A stretch of DNA of 50,567 bases, taken from NCBI GenBank assembly GCA_002694885.1, contig NZNM01000020.1, positions 1 to 50,567 of the forward strand. The letters run 5' to 3'. The notes under the pieces were generated by a model. The model was not told the DNA's origin and ran no database searches. It worked only from the letters and a program-made list of their open reading frames with translations. Numbering within the stretch: position 1 is the first letter of the stretch; every line of letters begins with the position of its first letter. The DNA comes from Opitutaceae bacterium (GTDB taxonomy: Bacteria; Verrucomicrobiota; Verrucomicrobiia; Opitutales; Opitutaceae). Position numbers and translations under genes: made by a program. Of the stretch, positions 16,228 through 24,759 are shown one piece after another.

Positions 16228-17661
16228 CTATAAACTGCTTACCGCTTGAAGAGATTCATAGGTTCGCAAGTAGGCGGCGTTTTCTGTAAATAAGGGAGTG
16301 CTTCGGTAGGGCCCGACGGAGTGGCGAGCGATTTCCTCGAATTTCTTGCCGGGTTTGAAAATCACCATATGGCCGTCATCGATGCCTAGATAGATTTTAC
16401 CGCCGGCGAGGGTCATGCTAGGATAGGCCGTGCCTCGGGCTCCCTTGATCTCGTGGGTGTAAACGATCTTGCCGGTTTTAGCCTCGAGAACTGTTATCTT
16501 GTTTTCACGGGTTACTATGTAAACCAGACCATCATGAATGAGGGGGGAGGCGTAGTAGCGGTCGTTTTCCACCTCTGTATGCCAGGCTAGCTCCAAACCT
16601 TTTTTATTGAACGTATCCAATGATTTGGGAATGCGATAGGCGTAGGCATCGCCGTTGGCTTTCTCGACGCCGCTAACGGCATAGATGAGATCGCCCACCA
16701 CGGCTGGAGAATTGAAGATCGACCAGTCGCGAGTGGCATGGAGAAAGACCAAGCCCTCTTGGATGACCTTCCCATCGGAAACCCGGATGACTTCTCCACG
16801 AGGCGTAAAGAGGAATGATTTACCTTCAATCTGGAAAGGAGCAGGGGTGCCGAACACGACTTCCGAAGGAGCTCTCCATATTTCGTCCCCATTCTTTGGA
16901 TTCAAAGCAATATAGTCATCGAATCGCACGATGAGCTTCCCATCCACGATTTGCGGCATAGTGGCCCCTCCCCAGCGGTGGTCAGGATGCTCGATGAATT
17001 TCGACCAGAGCCGATTGCCATCCAGATCGTAGGCGACGACGACGCCGAGTCCGAAAACGGCATAGAGTCGTTTCCCATCATAGTAGGGAGTGTAAGAGCT
17101 ATAGCCGTTAGTATTGTGGGCGGGTGGCTTGACGAATTGGCGAAATTCGGGATCTCCCATCAGAGCTGCTGATTCAGCGTCGAGTGACTCGCGCTCTTGG
17201 TACATGCCCTCGAGACGCTCCTTAATCTCTGTGTTGTCCGGATCGCGGTCGAGTGTCCTTTCAAGCCGGCGCGTATCGCTCCGCAATTTTTGCAAGCTAC
17301 GTTCGACATCGGCGATACGGGCCTTGTGGGCTTGGAGGGCTTCGCGCTTTTGTTCACTCAGATCGTTGAGCTCCATGAGGTCGTTGGAGCGTTCCCAAAT
17401 AATTTTGCCGGTATCGCGGTCCGCGCAAATGAGTAGGGCGGGTTCTGCAGTGAAAATGATACGATCGCTAACAAGAATAGGCGTTCCATTGCTCTTGGAT
17501 GGTAGGGGTGTTTCGAAAAGCAGCTTTGATTCCCACTCGGTTGGAGCGTTGGCTGTGTCGTAAACGCCATTGCGGGTGGTCCTCCAAGATGGGAGGTCGG
17601 CTTTAAGAACGGGGCCCAGGGTCAGAAGTGCCAGGGCAAGGATCGGCGTCTCTATTTTCAT
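16228..17661 (-). CDS. Secreted PQQ-type beta-propeller protein 2 with internal coiled coil
   Basis: A 477-residue exported propeller protein. The ATG complementary to 17659-17661 gives a good signal peptide ('MKIETPILALALLTLGPVLKA'); the longer reading would add 13 polar residues. After the first blade ('LICADRDTGKIIWE') there is a charged segment of about 75 residues, roughly 80-155 of the processed reading, with heptad-like Leu/Arg/Glu spacing ('ARIADVERSLQKLRSD', 'RRLERTLDRD'), very probably a coiled coil inserted between blades. Propeller blades resume with 'YDGKRLYAVFGLGVVVAYDL' and continue to the end. It lies 142 bases from, and divergent to, a TonB-dependent receptor gene. The coiled coil suggests dimerisation or partner binding; function unknown. 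Confidence 0.83.
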   Translation of the reverse strand: MKIETPILALALLTLGPVLKADLPSWRTTRNGVYDTANAPTEWESKLLFETPLPSKSNGTPILVSDRIIFTAEPALLICADRDTGKIIWERSNDLMELNDLSEQKREALQAHKARIADVERSLQKLRSDTRRLERTLDRDPDNTEIKERLEGMYQERESLDAESAALMGDPEFRQFVKPPAHNTNGYSSYTPYYDGKRLYAVFGLGVVVAYDLDGNRLWSKFIEHPDHRWGGATMPQIVDGKLIVRFDDYIALNPKNGDEIWRAPSEVVFGTPAPFQIEGKSFLFTPRGEVIRVSDGKVIQEGLVFLHATRDWSIFNSPAVVGDLIYAVSGVEKANGDAYAYRIPKSLDTFNKKGLELAWHTEVENDRYYASPLIHDGLVYIVTRENKITVLEAKTGKIVYTHEIKGARGTAYPSMTLAGGKIYLGIDDGHMVIFKPGKKFEEIARHSVGPYRSTPLFTENAAYLRTYESLQAVSSL

Positions 17662-17700
17662 ATCGTTTGTCTGAATACTCGGCTTTATTGGTTGAGTCAC

Positions 17701-17722
17701 TCACATACGGAAATGGATGTGA
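17701..17722. promoter_or_regulatory. Dyad between divergent propeller and receptor genes
   Basis: TCACAT and ATGTGA are separated by ten bases, about midway between the two divergent start codons. A second small dyad (GGGA AAA TCCC) lies at 17757-17767. Either could be a shared operator; no regulator is nearby. Confidence 0.25.
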
Positions 17723-17803
17723 AATGTAACGAATTGTCCTTTTTCGTTGTTTGAGTGGGAAAATCCCTTCAACTACACCACTTTCTACAACCTATTCTCT
17801 ATA

Positions 17804-19852
17804 ATGCTCAAAAATTTGACGTTTTTCGCTGCATTTTCCTGTGGCTGCACTGCGGTTTTGGCCCAAAGCGGCTCTGGGGAACTAGATATTTACGAATTAT
17901 CTCCCATCCGGGTAATTGCGGGTGACTCCCTGTCGGAGAAAGCAGGACCGACTAGCGCATTCACCACGGGAGCGGTGGATTTGTACCAAATGCAATCGGT
18001 CCAGGAGACGACGGGATTGGTGCCCAATCTCTTTGTCGCTTCGAGCGAGACTCGAGGTTATGGTGATTCCATTCTTATGCGTGGCATGGGTAATACGCTC
18101 TTTTTCAGCCCGGCTGGCGTAGCTCAGTATATTGATGACGTGCCTTCAGGGGACGTGTTTACCTACTCTTCGGAGCTGCTTTCCGGTAATGCCCTGACAG
18201 TTCACCGTGGAGGAAAAGGAACGGTTTTCGGACGCAATGGACCTGCGGGAGTGATTGAGATTAATAGCTTGAAGCCCATGCAGGATCAGCGCGTAGAAGT
18301 GGGCTTGGAAGCAGGGTCATTCGACAGGCTCGCTTTCCGAGCCAACGTGTCTGGGCCCATTTCTGGATCTGACGTCGCCCACAGCCTGACAGTTTATCAC
18401 AATGAGCGAGATGGCTACATCACGAACGCTTCATTAGGTCGGGAGACCGATACTCGAGAAGCGCGCGGCGCTCATTACAGCCTCTTTTTCTCGCCCGGTG
18501 AATGGAATGCCCGGGTCAAACTCGTCAAAGAAGATATCAATGATGGGAGCCAGCGCTTATCTTCTCTATTCAGCCCGGACCCCTTCGCAGTTGGTTCGGA
18601 TCTGGAAGGCGAAACGCAAATCGAGCGGGGCCAGATTTCTCTGCATCTGGACCGAGAATTGGGATCGGGCGTTTTCAAATCGATAACCGCTCTTCAAGAC
18701 TGGGAGCTCGATCCATCAACGGTCGACCTAGACCTCAGCCCGGACCCGATTTCGACCTCCTGGATCCAGCAGGACCAAAGTCTGTTGACTCAGGAGTTTC
18801 GCTGGGAATCCGATGAACAGGGCAATCCAGTCGATTGGAGAGTAGGGCTCTTTTTCATGGATAAGGATACGAGCGGCGATACGACTCGCGTTTTCCCGGC
18901 TCCACCATTTTTCCCAGTTTTTACAGAAGATACGACCTTTTCTATCGATGAGCAGGAGATCGCGGCCTATGGACACGCGTTTTTCAATATTTCTGAAGAG
19001 TTCGTTATCGATGTCGGCGTTCGCGCTCAAGAAACGGATACGTCAATCGATCGATCCAAGACGTCCCCTGTCGGCGTTGCCCCCGTTCTCGACGATCAAT
19101 CCAATACCTACCTCTCAGCAAGCGCCGGATTCGATTTTAATCTGAGCGAATACGTTTCCATTTTCGGACGCTCTGCAACAGGATTCAAGCCACGAGGCTA
19201 CAGCGCATTTATAAATGACCCGTCGATGGCGGCATTCGCGGACGAGTCCTCCTGGTCTAATGAGATAGGTTTCGCTTTCGCGGCAATTGACGATACGGTT
19301 GAGCTGCGGATTACCGGATTCGATATAAGTATTGATGATTACCAGTTAGAGCGTTCCGTTCCTGAATCTACCGATTATTTGGTAATCAACGCCGACAAAG
19401 TTTCCTCTCAAGGAGTCGAATCCGAAATCGTTTGGCGCCCAGTTCCCAGCTTCGTTCTCGAAGGAGGGCTCGGCTTCAACGATGTTACCTTCGATCGTCA
19501 CATTGATCCCTTCAGTGGAGCGGATTTAGGAGGATTGGAAGTGCCGTTCACACCGGAATACACCATTCGCGGATCAGCGCGCTATAGCTTTGAAAACGGT
19601 TTCTTTCTACAAGGTACTTTTCGCAGCATAGGGGAAACTTTCTTCGACGAATCGAATGCTGGTCTATTTCGTGAAGGCGGTTACGAAGTTTATGACGCTC
19701 AAATCGGCTTCCGAAACGAGCAATTTACGGTCGTCGTTTACGGTGAAAACCTAGGTGACGAGTTTTACTACACCTTCATTAACCCGCAAATCTTCGCGGG
19801 TACGCCTGGCGACCCAGAGTCCTACGGCGTGCGCCTGGATTGGCGGTTTTAG
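17804..19852 (+). CDS. TonB-dependent outer-membrane receptor
   Basis: A 682-residue TonB-dependent receptor. The ATG at 17804 gives a clean signal peptide ('LKNLTFFAAFSCGCTAVLA'); the upstream frame adds 19 residues without signal character. A plug domain follows with 'ILMRGMGNTLF', 'YIDDVPSGD' and 'GKGTVFGRNGPAGVIEI' (residues about 90-165), then a 22-strand-type barrel ending in 'YGVRLDWRF' with the terminal Phe expected for Bam recognition. A TonB-box-like 'ELSPIRVIAGD' lies just after the signal. No SusD partner is beside it. Substrates could be siderophores, vitamins, or oligosaccharides; the neighbouring secreted propellers and sugar genes lean to carbohydrate or polyphenol uptake, but this is weak. 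Confidence 0.92.
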   Translation: MLKNLTFFAAFSCGCTAVLAQSGSGELDIYELSPIRVIAGDSLSEKAGPTSAFTTGAVDLYQMQSVQETTGLVPNLFVASSETRGYGDSILMRGMGNTLFFSPAGVAQYIDDVPSGDVFTYSSELLSGNALTVHRGGKGTVFGRNGPAGVIEINSLKPMQDQRVEVGLEAGSFDRLAFRANVSGPISGSDVAHSLTVYHNERDGYITNASLGRETDTREARGAHYSLFFSPGEWNARVKLVKEDINDGSQRLSSLFSPDPFAVGSDLEGETQIERGQISLHLDRELGSGVFKSITALQDWELDPSTVDLDLSPDPISTSWIQQDQSLLTQEFRWESDEQGNPVDWRVGLFFMDKDTSGDTTRVFPAPPFFPVFTEDTTFSIDEQEIAAYGHAFFNISEEFVIDVGVRAQETDTSIDRSKTSPVGVAPVLDDQSNTYLSASAGFDFNLSEYVSIFGRSATGFKPRGYSAFINDPSMAAFADESSWSNEIGFAFAAIDDTVELRITGFDISIDDYQLERSVPESTDYLVINADKVSSQGVESEIVWRPVPSFVLEGGLGFNDVTFDRHIDPFSGADLGGLEVPFTPEYTIRGSARYSFENGFFLQGTFRSIGETFFDESNAGLFREGGYEVYDAQIGFRNEQFTVVVYGENLGDEFYYTFINPQIFAGTPGDPESYGVRLDWRF

Positions 19853-19933
19853 TTAAGGCTAAAGGAGTAAGGCGTAAGGTTTAATTTTTCCTTTCGTAAT
19901 GCGGAGCGTCAGCTCGCGTTTTCGGTTTCAGCA

Positions 19934-19993
19934 GTAGCACAGGCATCTTGCCTGTGTACTTTCCATCGGACACAGGCTGGAAGCCTGTGCTAC
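19934..19993. repeat. REP-like double hairpin (CACAGGC/GCCTGTG, 60 bp)
   Basis: GTAG is followed by CACAGGC-ATCTT-GCCTGTG (19938-19956), a 14-base spacer, CACAGGC-TGGAA-GCCTGTG (19971-19989) and CTAC. Each half is a perfect 7-bp hairpin, and the outer arms (11 bp, GTAGCACAGGC with GCCTGTGCTAC) can also pair to form one long cruciform. GTAG at the foot of a hairpin is the hallmark of RAYT-mobilised REP elements. It lies between the convergent receptor and propeller genes. Confidence 0.8.
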
Positions 19994-20023
19994 CTTGCGC
20001 GCGCTAAAGCATCGCGCTACGCG

Positions 20024-21433
20024 CTACCCTTTGCTCAGGCAGTATAGGTGCTCGCCGGTGCGGATGAAGATCTGGTCTCCGGCGGCAGCTGGGGATGAAA
20101 GTGTGTAGCTATCATCGAGGGAACTGGCACCCAGTAGCTTGTATTCAGAACCGGCTTGGACGACGGCCACTTCGGCGGTTTCGCTGACCAAGTAGAGCTT
20201 TCCGTCAGCTAAGAGTGGGGACGAGCTGACGCGGCCGATTCCGGTTTCTTCCGGACCCCAAATCGTGGCGCCTGTTTGGGCATCGAAGCAGGAAACCTGG
20301 CCGAAGTCGTTGAGGACATAAAAGTAGGTGCCATCGGAGATGGGAGTGGGAACATCGGGTCCCGCCCGATCTTCCATCTTCCAGGCCAAATGCGATTCCG
20401 TGACATCGCCTTTTCCGTCAACTTTGATTGCCAATAGTGGGGTTTTTCTAGAGGGCGCGTACACGATTCCGTTCGCCGCCACAGGCGATGCAATGATGCG
20501 ATAGTTCCGAGAGTTTTCAGGGTTCAAGCCTCCTGAGCGCCAGATTTCATTACCGGAATTTGGATCATGGCTGGTCACATAAGCGCCACCAGATACAACG
20601 ATTTGGGTTTTTCCATTTACCTCCACGGGAATGGGAGTCGTGTAAGCATCTTTTGATTCGTAGGGAGCGTCAGTGGGTCGATCTACTTTCCAAAGCTCTT
20701 TTCCAGTAGCGCCATCGAGAGCGACAACGTATCCAGGAGCATCGGTATTCTGACCCCGGACGACTCCGAATATGAGCATTTCGTTGTAGAGCAGAGGCGA
20801 TGAGGCAAAGCCCCAATTCAGCCCGAATTCGCCGTACAATTCCTCAAGGTCTTTCTGCCAAAGTTTGCGCCCATCGATAGTGTAGGCAGCCACTACGCCA
20901 TTGCCAGTAGTCGCCCAAACATGTTTTCCGTCGCTAACCGGTGAGGGGGAGCTGTTGTTTTGCTTTCGCTTCAGCTCGTTGCCTTGGTCGATTTGGGCTC
21001 TCCAAAGTTCGGCTCCGCTATCCCTAGAAAGGCAAAGCATCAACAGCTGATCTCCTCCGGGTCCGTCCACAGCAGCTGGGGAGCCGCCCCGCCTTGGTCG
21101 CTGTCCACCTTGGCCTCTCTGACCAGGCCCCCGATTTCCGGGACCTCTTCTGGGAGGGGCTTGGACTTGTTTCGGCTCCGGAGAAGCTTGCTTGACCTGT
21201 ACAGATGGCGACATGACGAACACCCGGTCTCCGACGACAATCGGGGTCGATCCGCTCCAGGCCGGCATTTTGACTTTCCAGGCTACGTTGCTGTCCTCGC
21301 TCCAGGATGTCGGAAGATTCTTAGCGGTAGATATTCCGGTTCCTTCTGGGCCTCGCCATTGGGGCCAATCGGCGAGAGCCGTCGAAGCAGTGATAGCAGT
21401 TGATAGAAGTAAGATGCGATTTATCGATTTCAT
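20024..21433 (-). CDS. Secreted PQQ-type beta-propeller protein 3 with Gly/Pro/Arg-rich insert
   Basis: A 469-residue exported propeller protein. It has a signal peptide ('INRILLLSTAITASTALA') followed by 'DWPQWRGPEGTGIS', the same mature start as propeller 1. Between the first and second blades, about residues 84-120, is a low-complexity stretch rich in Pro, Gly, Arg and Gln ('PPRRGPGNRGPGQRGQGG') that probably forms a flexible surface loop. Blades such as 'LMLCLSRDSGAELWRAQ' and 'VVALDGATGKELWKV' follow to the C-terminus. No PQQ ligands are obvious. Codons and layout suggest it shares ancestry with the other two propellers on this strand. Function unknown; periplasmic. Confidence 0.85.
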   Translation of the reverse strand: MKSINRILLLSTAITASTALADWPQWRGPEGTGISTAKNLPTSWSEDSNVAWKVKMPAWSGSTPIVVGDRVFVMSPSVQVKQASPEPKQVQAPPRRGPGNRGPGQRGQGGQRPRRGGSPAAVDGPGGDQLLMLCLSRDSGAELWRAQIDQGNELKRKQNNSSPSPVSDGKHVWATTGNGVVAAYTIDGRKLWQKDLEELYGEFGLNWGFASSPLLYNEMLIFGVVRGQNTDAPGYVVALDGATGKELWKVDRPTDAPYESKDAYTTPIPVEVNGKTQIVVSGGAYVTSHDPNSGNEIWRSGGLNPENSRNYRIIASPVAANGIVYAPSRKTPLLAIKVDGKGDVTESHLAWKMEDRAGPDVPTPISDGTYFYVLNDFGQVSCFDAQTGATIWGPEETGIGRVSSSPLLADGKLYLVSETAEVAVVQAGSEYKLLGASSLDDSYTLSSPAAAGDQIFIRTGEHLYCLSKG

Positions 21434-21475
21434 GGCGGATGTTGTGGCTCGAATGGCTAGTATTGGTTGAGCGAT

Positions 21476-22492
21476 TTATCGCTCTAGAATGCCGCGGTTC
21501 ACGAGATTGTTAAGACGACGGGCGACGGATTCCAAACCATCGCAAACCGCTTCAGTGTAGGTGCGACCATCGGTGGTATCGATCCCGTGGCGAGGATCCG
21601 CCTCGCGTAGGCCAGCCAGGGCGGGATCCTCATGGTGGAAAAGCTCTACCAGAACGATTTCCAATTTGCCGGTTGCCGCGCAAGCGGTGAGCAAATTGCC
21701 GACCCAGCCATCGTCGGTGGATAGGCATCCGCGGGTCGTCTTTGCGGAAGCGTGGAACATGCTGAAACCATCCTCCCGGCCCATCTCTTCGATAACGGCG
21801 GCATTCTCTTCCATGCTCAGATCGGAGTCGCCGCAGTGGGCAGCGTCTACGAGCACTTTGAAAAACGGCTGTCCTATCGCTTCATTAGCGGCCTTGGTCA
21901 CTGTCCAAGCTTTGCGAATGTCGGTGAACGTCTTAAACTCGATGCCGCGTAGGAACTCGAAGTGCCAGGCTTTGATACAGCTATTCAGTACGTCGGCCTC
22001 GCGGCAAACTCGTGTGTGCAGTTTCACGAGTTGAGCGACTGCATCATCGAAATCCTTGCCGGTGAGCTCTTGTTTATCGGGCTGCATCCATTCCTCGAGA
22101 GACGTGGATGAAACGTGCTCGATACCGTGCTTCTTGGCAGCTTCCAAACCCGCCAGTAATCCCGGAGCGATCTTGTCTTCGTCTGCGGGGTCCATCGGAT
22201 TGCCGCCTGCGACCATCATGATGACATGAGGGGTGAGACCCAGATCCTTGAACCCGGCGAGCATCTCGCTCAGATCATCCTCATCAGCTCCGGGGAACAA
22301 AGCAGTCTGTGAGCAATTCGGGCGGACTTTGGATTGTTCGTTTACGCGTTCCAATTCCGCATTGACCAGCAGCCGTCCGTCCTCCCCTCGTGGGAGCTTT
22401 CCATTCTCGTCGGGCACGAGCCCGCCGACGAACTTGATGTGAGTCGGAACGATTCCGAATTGGACCTTGGGTTTCAGTTCTATCGTAGCCAT
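21476..22492 (-). CDS. Xylose-isomerase-like TIM-barrel protein (AP endonuclease family 2 fold)
   Basis: A 338-residue cytoplasmic protein of the sugar phosphate isomerase/epimerase superfamily. Divalent-metal ligands expected for this fold can be placed: Glu in 'KAWHFEFLRG' near residue 177, Asp and His in 'LVDAAHCGDS' near 214-219, His in 'FHASAKTTRG' near 244, and Glu in 'IVLVELFHHEDP' near 282. Proteins of this fold epimerise or isomerise sugars and inososes or hydrolyse abasic DNA; the exact substrate is not determinable. It lies 43 bases upstream (on the minus strand) of the third propeller, probably in one transcript with it. A sugar or inosose role would fit the nearby inositol oxygenase. 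Confidence 0.75.
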   Translation of the reverse strand: MATIELKPKVQFGIVPTHIKFVGGLVPDENGKLPRGEDGRLLVNAELERVNEQSKVRPNCSQTALFPGADEDDLSEMLAGFKDLGLTPHVIMMVAGGNPMDPADEDKIAPGLLAGLEAAKKHGIEHVSSTSLEEWMQPDKQELTGKDFDDAVAQLVKLHTRVCREADVLNSCIKAWHFEFLRGIEFKTFTDIRKAWTVTKAANEAIGQPFFKVLVDAAHCGDSDLSMEENAAVIEEMGREDGFSMFHASAKTTRGCLSTDDGWVGNLLTACAATGKLEIVLVELFHHEDPALAGLREADPRHGIDTTDGRTYTEAVCDGLESVARRLNNLVNRGILER

Positions 22493-22677
22493 AAATTCGA
22501 GGTAGGGTTCGCTTTGAAAACGTTTGGGAAGGTAATGCGCCCCACGAGGCCTTGAAAAGCTAATTCAATAGGCTGCGCAGGGAATTTCTCGTTGGAGCAA
22601 TTGTCAGCGCGGGAATGTAACGGATTCAAACTTTGCAAATTGCCGGTCAATTGGATTGAGTTTGGGTCATTAGTGAT

Positions 22678-24657
22678 ATGAACGGTTTCTCGATGCGCGT
22701 ATTCAGAATTCCCCTTTTGCGGGCAACGTCATGGCTACTTGGCGGCTTGGCAGTTGGGCTAGGCCAGGATGACAGCCCTCAAGGTCGAGCTCGATTCGAA
22801 TCGGGTGTGGATACAGATGCCAAACCGTGGACGCATCTGAACTTCCTCAACGATCCGGAACAATTCCAATTCGCTATCGTCAGCGACCGTACGGGTAGTC
22901 CACGAGCCGGAGTCTTCGAAGACGCGGTTCGCAAGCTAAACTGGTTGCGACCCGAATTCGTGATGAGCGTGGGGGACCTAATCCAAGGTACGTCTGCGAA
23001 CGGAGATACCAACGCGGCCGAATGGGATGAATTCATGGGCTGGGTAGACCAGCTGGAGATGCCCTTCTTTTTCCTCGCAGGGAACCATGACATTCAGGCC
23101 AAGTGGGTCGATGGAAGAGTGCCGTACGAAGTAATGCGATCCCAATGGGAAGAACGTTTCGGCACGACGTATTACTACTACAAATACAAGGGAGCTTTAA
23201 TTGTCGCCTTGTTTTCGAACGATGGAATCGAGCGGCATATTAGTCCAGAGCAAGTAAGCTATTTCAAAGGCATATTGGCCGACAATCAGGATGCTCGTTG
23301 GACCTTCGTATTTCTGCACCATCCGCTTTGGGCATCTCCGCACGACAGCAACATTCACGAATTCGAGGACCTGCTCCAGGATCGCGACTACACCGTATTC
23401 GCGGGACATCAGCACATGTATCGGCATTTCGAGCGCAAAGATCGAAGTTACTATGTACTGGCAACTACTGGTGGCGGCAGCCCTTTGCGGGGAAATGATT
23501 TCGGCGAGTTCGACCATATCACCTGGGTAACGATGACGAATGAAGGTCCAGTATTGGCCAATATCCGTTTGGACGGGATCCTTCCAGATGATGTAGCGGG
23601 CGACGATGTAGCCTACTATTCTTACCTGCTTACCATGAGCGCGGAAGTGGATACAAACGTGATCCTCGAAGAGCGAGATGGGAAGTTAGGGGAGGGCGTG
23701 GCCTATCTGACTTTCTGGAATCGCTCGCCCCATGCTATAGCTTACCGAGGATCGTTTTCCCACAGTCATCATGCCCATACTAGGCCGGGCAATCTCGAAG
23801 TCGCCTTGAAGCCGGGCGCTAGTAAAACGGTGGCCGTCGACATAGAGCCCATGGCTGCCTTCGCCAGCGACGACCGGGTCTTTCTCGAGTTCGATGGCTG
23901 GGTTTCTTTCGATGAGCCCGGTTTGCCAGGGCTCGAAATTTCGGGAAAGCACGCTATCGAGCTCAAGAATCGGAAGATAGAATTGGCTGCTCAGGAGTCG
24001 CTGGTTTTCTACGACAGCATCGAGTTTGATTTCGCCATCTCCCCGGATATTGGGGAGATTCGCTACACTCTGGATGGCTCGAAACCCGATCGAAGCTCGA
24101 GTATCTACACCGCTCCAATATCGATAGATCGAAATGCCACGTTAAAGGCTCGACTATTCGCGTCAAACGGCACGCCCAGCGAGGTAGACACGGTAAGTTT
24201 CCAAGAAATCGAGCCCAGCCAAGGGCTGATATGCGAGTATTACGAATATGGTGACAATCGTTCGCTGCGCTATGCCTTGCCGGATTTTTCCCTCATGGCT
24301 CCGACGACATCCAAAGCAGTTTGGAAAATCGATCCGGAATCCGATTCTAGGCGCGAAGAAAGCTTTGGCCTGGTTTATAAGGGATTCATCGATTTGCCTG
24401 AATCAGGAGACTACATTTTTCACTTGGAGTCCGATGATGGCGCGAGACTCCTGATCGATGGAAGGACCGTGGTTGACGACCCTAGGAAACACCCATTTCG
24501 GGAAGTGAGCGGGGAGATCAGACTGGAAAAAGGGCGGCATTCATTCGAGCTGCAGTATTTCCAGCACAAGCAGAAGATGCGTTTGGGGCTCGAGCACACC
24601 TTGCCGAGCGGAAAGCGGCGACCTGTGTCTACTGAAAGCTATTCTTTTGGAAATTAG
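22678..24657 (+). CDS. Secreted metallophosphoesterase with chitobiase-type and PA14 domains
   Basis: A 659-residue exported protein in three parts. Residues 1-30 are a signal peptide (start ATG 22678, or the ATG at 22693). Residues about 60-300 are a calcineurin-type metallophosphoesterase with 'IVSDRTGS', 'SVGDLIQG', 'LAGNHDIQ', 'FLHHPLW' and 'FAGHQHMYRHF'. The first motif reads D-R-T rather than the usual D-x-H, so one metal site may be altered. Residues about 450-510 form a chitobiase C-terminal-like (CHB_HEX_C) domain ('IRYTLDGSKPDRSSSIYTAP'), and about 515-655 a PA14 domain ('YIFHLESDDGARLLIDGRTV'), both often carbohydrate-binding. It probably removes phosphate from a polysaccharide or nucleotide outside the cytoplasm. 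Confidence 0.88.
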   Translation: MNGFSMRVFRIPLLRATSWLLGGLAVGLGQDDSPQGRARFESGVDTDAKPWTHLNFLNDPEQFQFAIVSDRTGSPRAGVFEDAVRKLNWLRPEFVMSVGDLIQGTSANGDTNAAEWDEFMGWVDQLEMPFFFLAGNHDIQAKWVDGRVPYEVMRSQWEERFGTTYYYYKYKGALIVALFSNDGIERHISPEQVSYFKGILADNQDARWTFVFLHHPLWASPHDSNIHEFEDLLQDRDYTVFAGHQHMYRHFERKDRSYYVLATTGGGSPLRGNDFGEFDHITWVTMTNEGPVLANIRLDGILPDDVAGDDVAYYSYLLTMSAEVDTNVILEERDGKLGEGVAYLTFWNRSPHAIAYRGSFSHSHHAHTRPGNLEVALKPGASKTVAVDIEPMAAFASDDRVFLEFDGWVSFDEPGLPGLEISGKHAIELKNRKIELAAQESLVFYDSIEFDFAISPDIGEIRYTLDGSKPDRSSSIYTAPISIDRNATLKARLFASNGTPSEVDTVSFQEIEPSQGLICEYYEYGDNRSLRYALPDFSLMAPTTSKAVWKIDPESDSRREESFGLVYKGFIDLPESGDYIFHLESDDGARLLIDGRTVVDDPRKHPFREVSGEIRLEKGRHSFELQYFQHKQKMRLGLEHTLPSGKRRPVSTESYSFGN

Positions 24658-24712
24658 CGAGATTCTGCGAGTATAATGCGGGGATCTCAGCTGAGTATTG
24701 GATTGCCCAATC
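24647..24712 (+). promoter_or_regulatory. Candidate promoter and palindromes before the inositol oxygenase gene
   Basis: A perfect TATAAT (24672-24677) has TTGGAA 19 bases upstream. Two palindromes follow: CTCAGCTGAG (24686-24695) and GATTG-CC-CAATC (24701-24712), placed where a repressor could block initiation. The start codon is at 24760. Confidence 0.35.
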
Positions 24713-24759
24713 TTCGTTTACTGTTTTTCTAAGAGCTAGAATAATCGGAGATCAGCCCT

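Noticed and set aside
17799-17804. TATAAT as a promoter of the TonB receptor gene
   Set aside because: It runs into the start codon itself; the next in-frame ATG lies past the signal peptide, so it cannot be a useful -10 box.
17804-22492. A SusC/SusD polysaccharide utilisation locus
   Set aside because: The receptor lacks a SusC-type N-terminal extension and no SusD-like lipoprotein or glycoside hydrolase is nearby.
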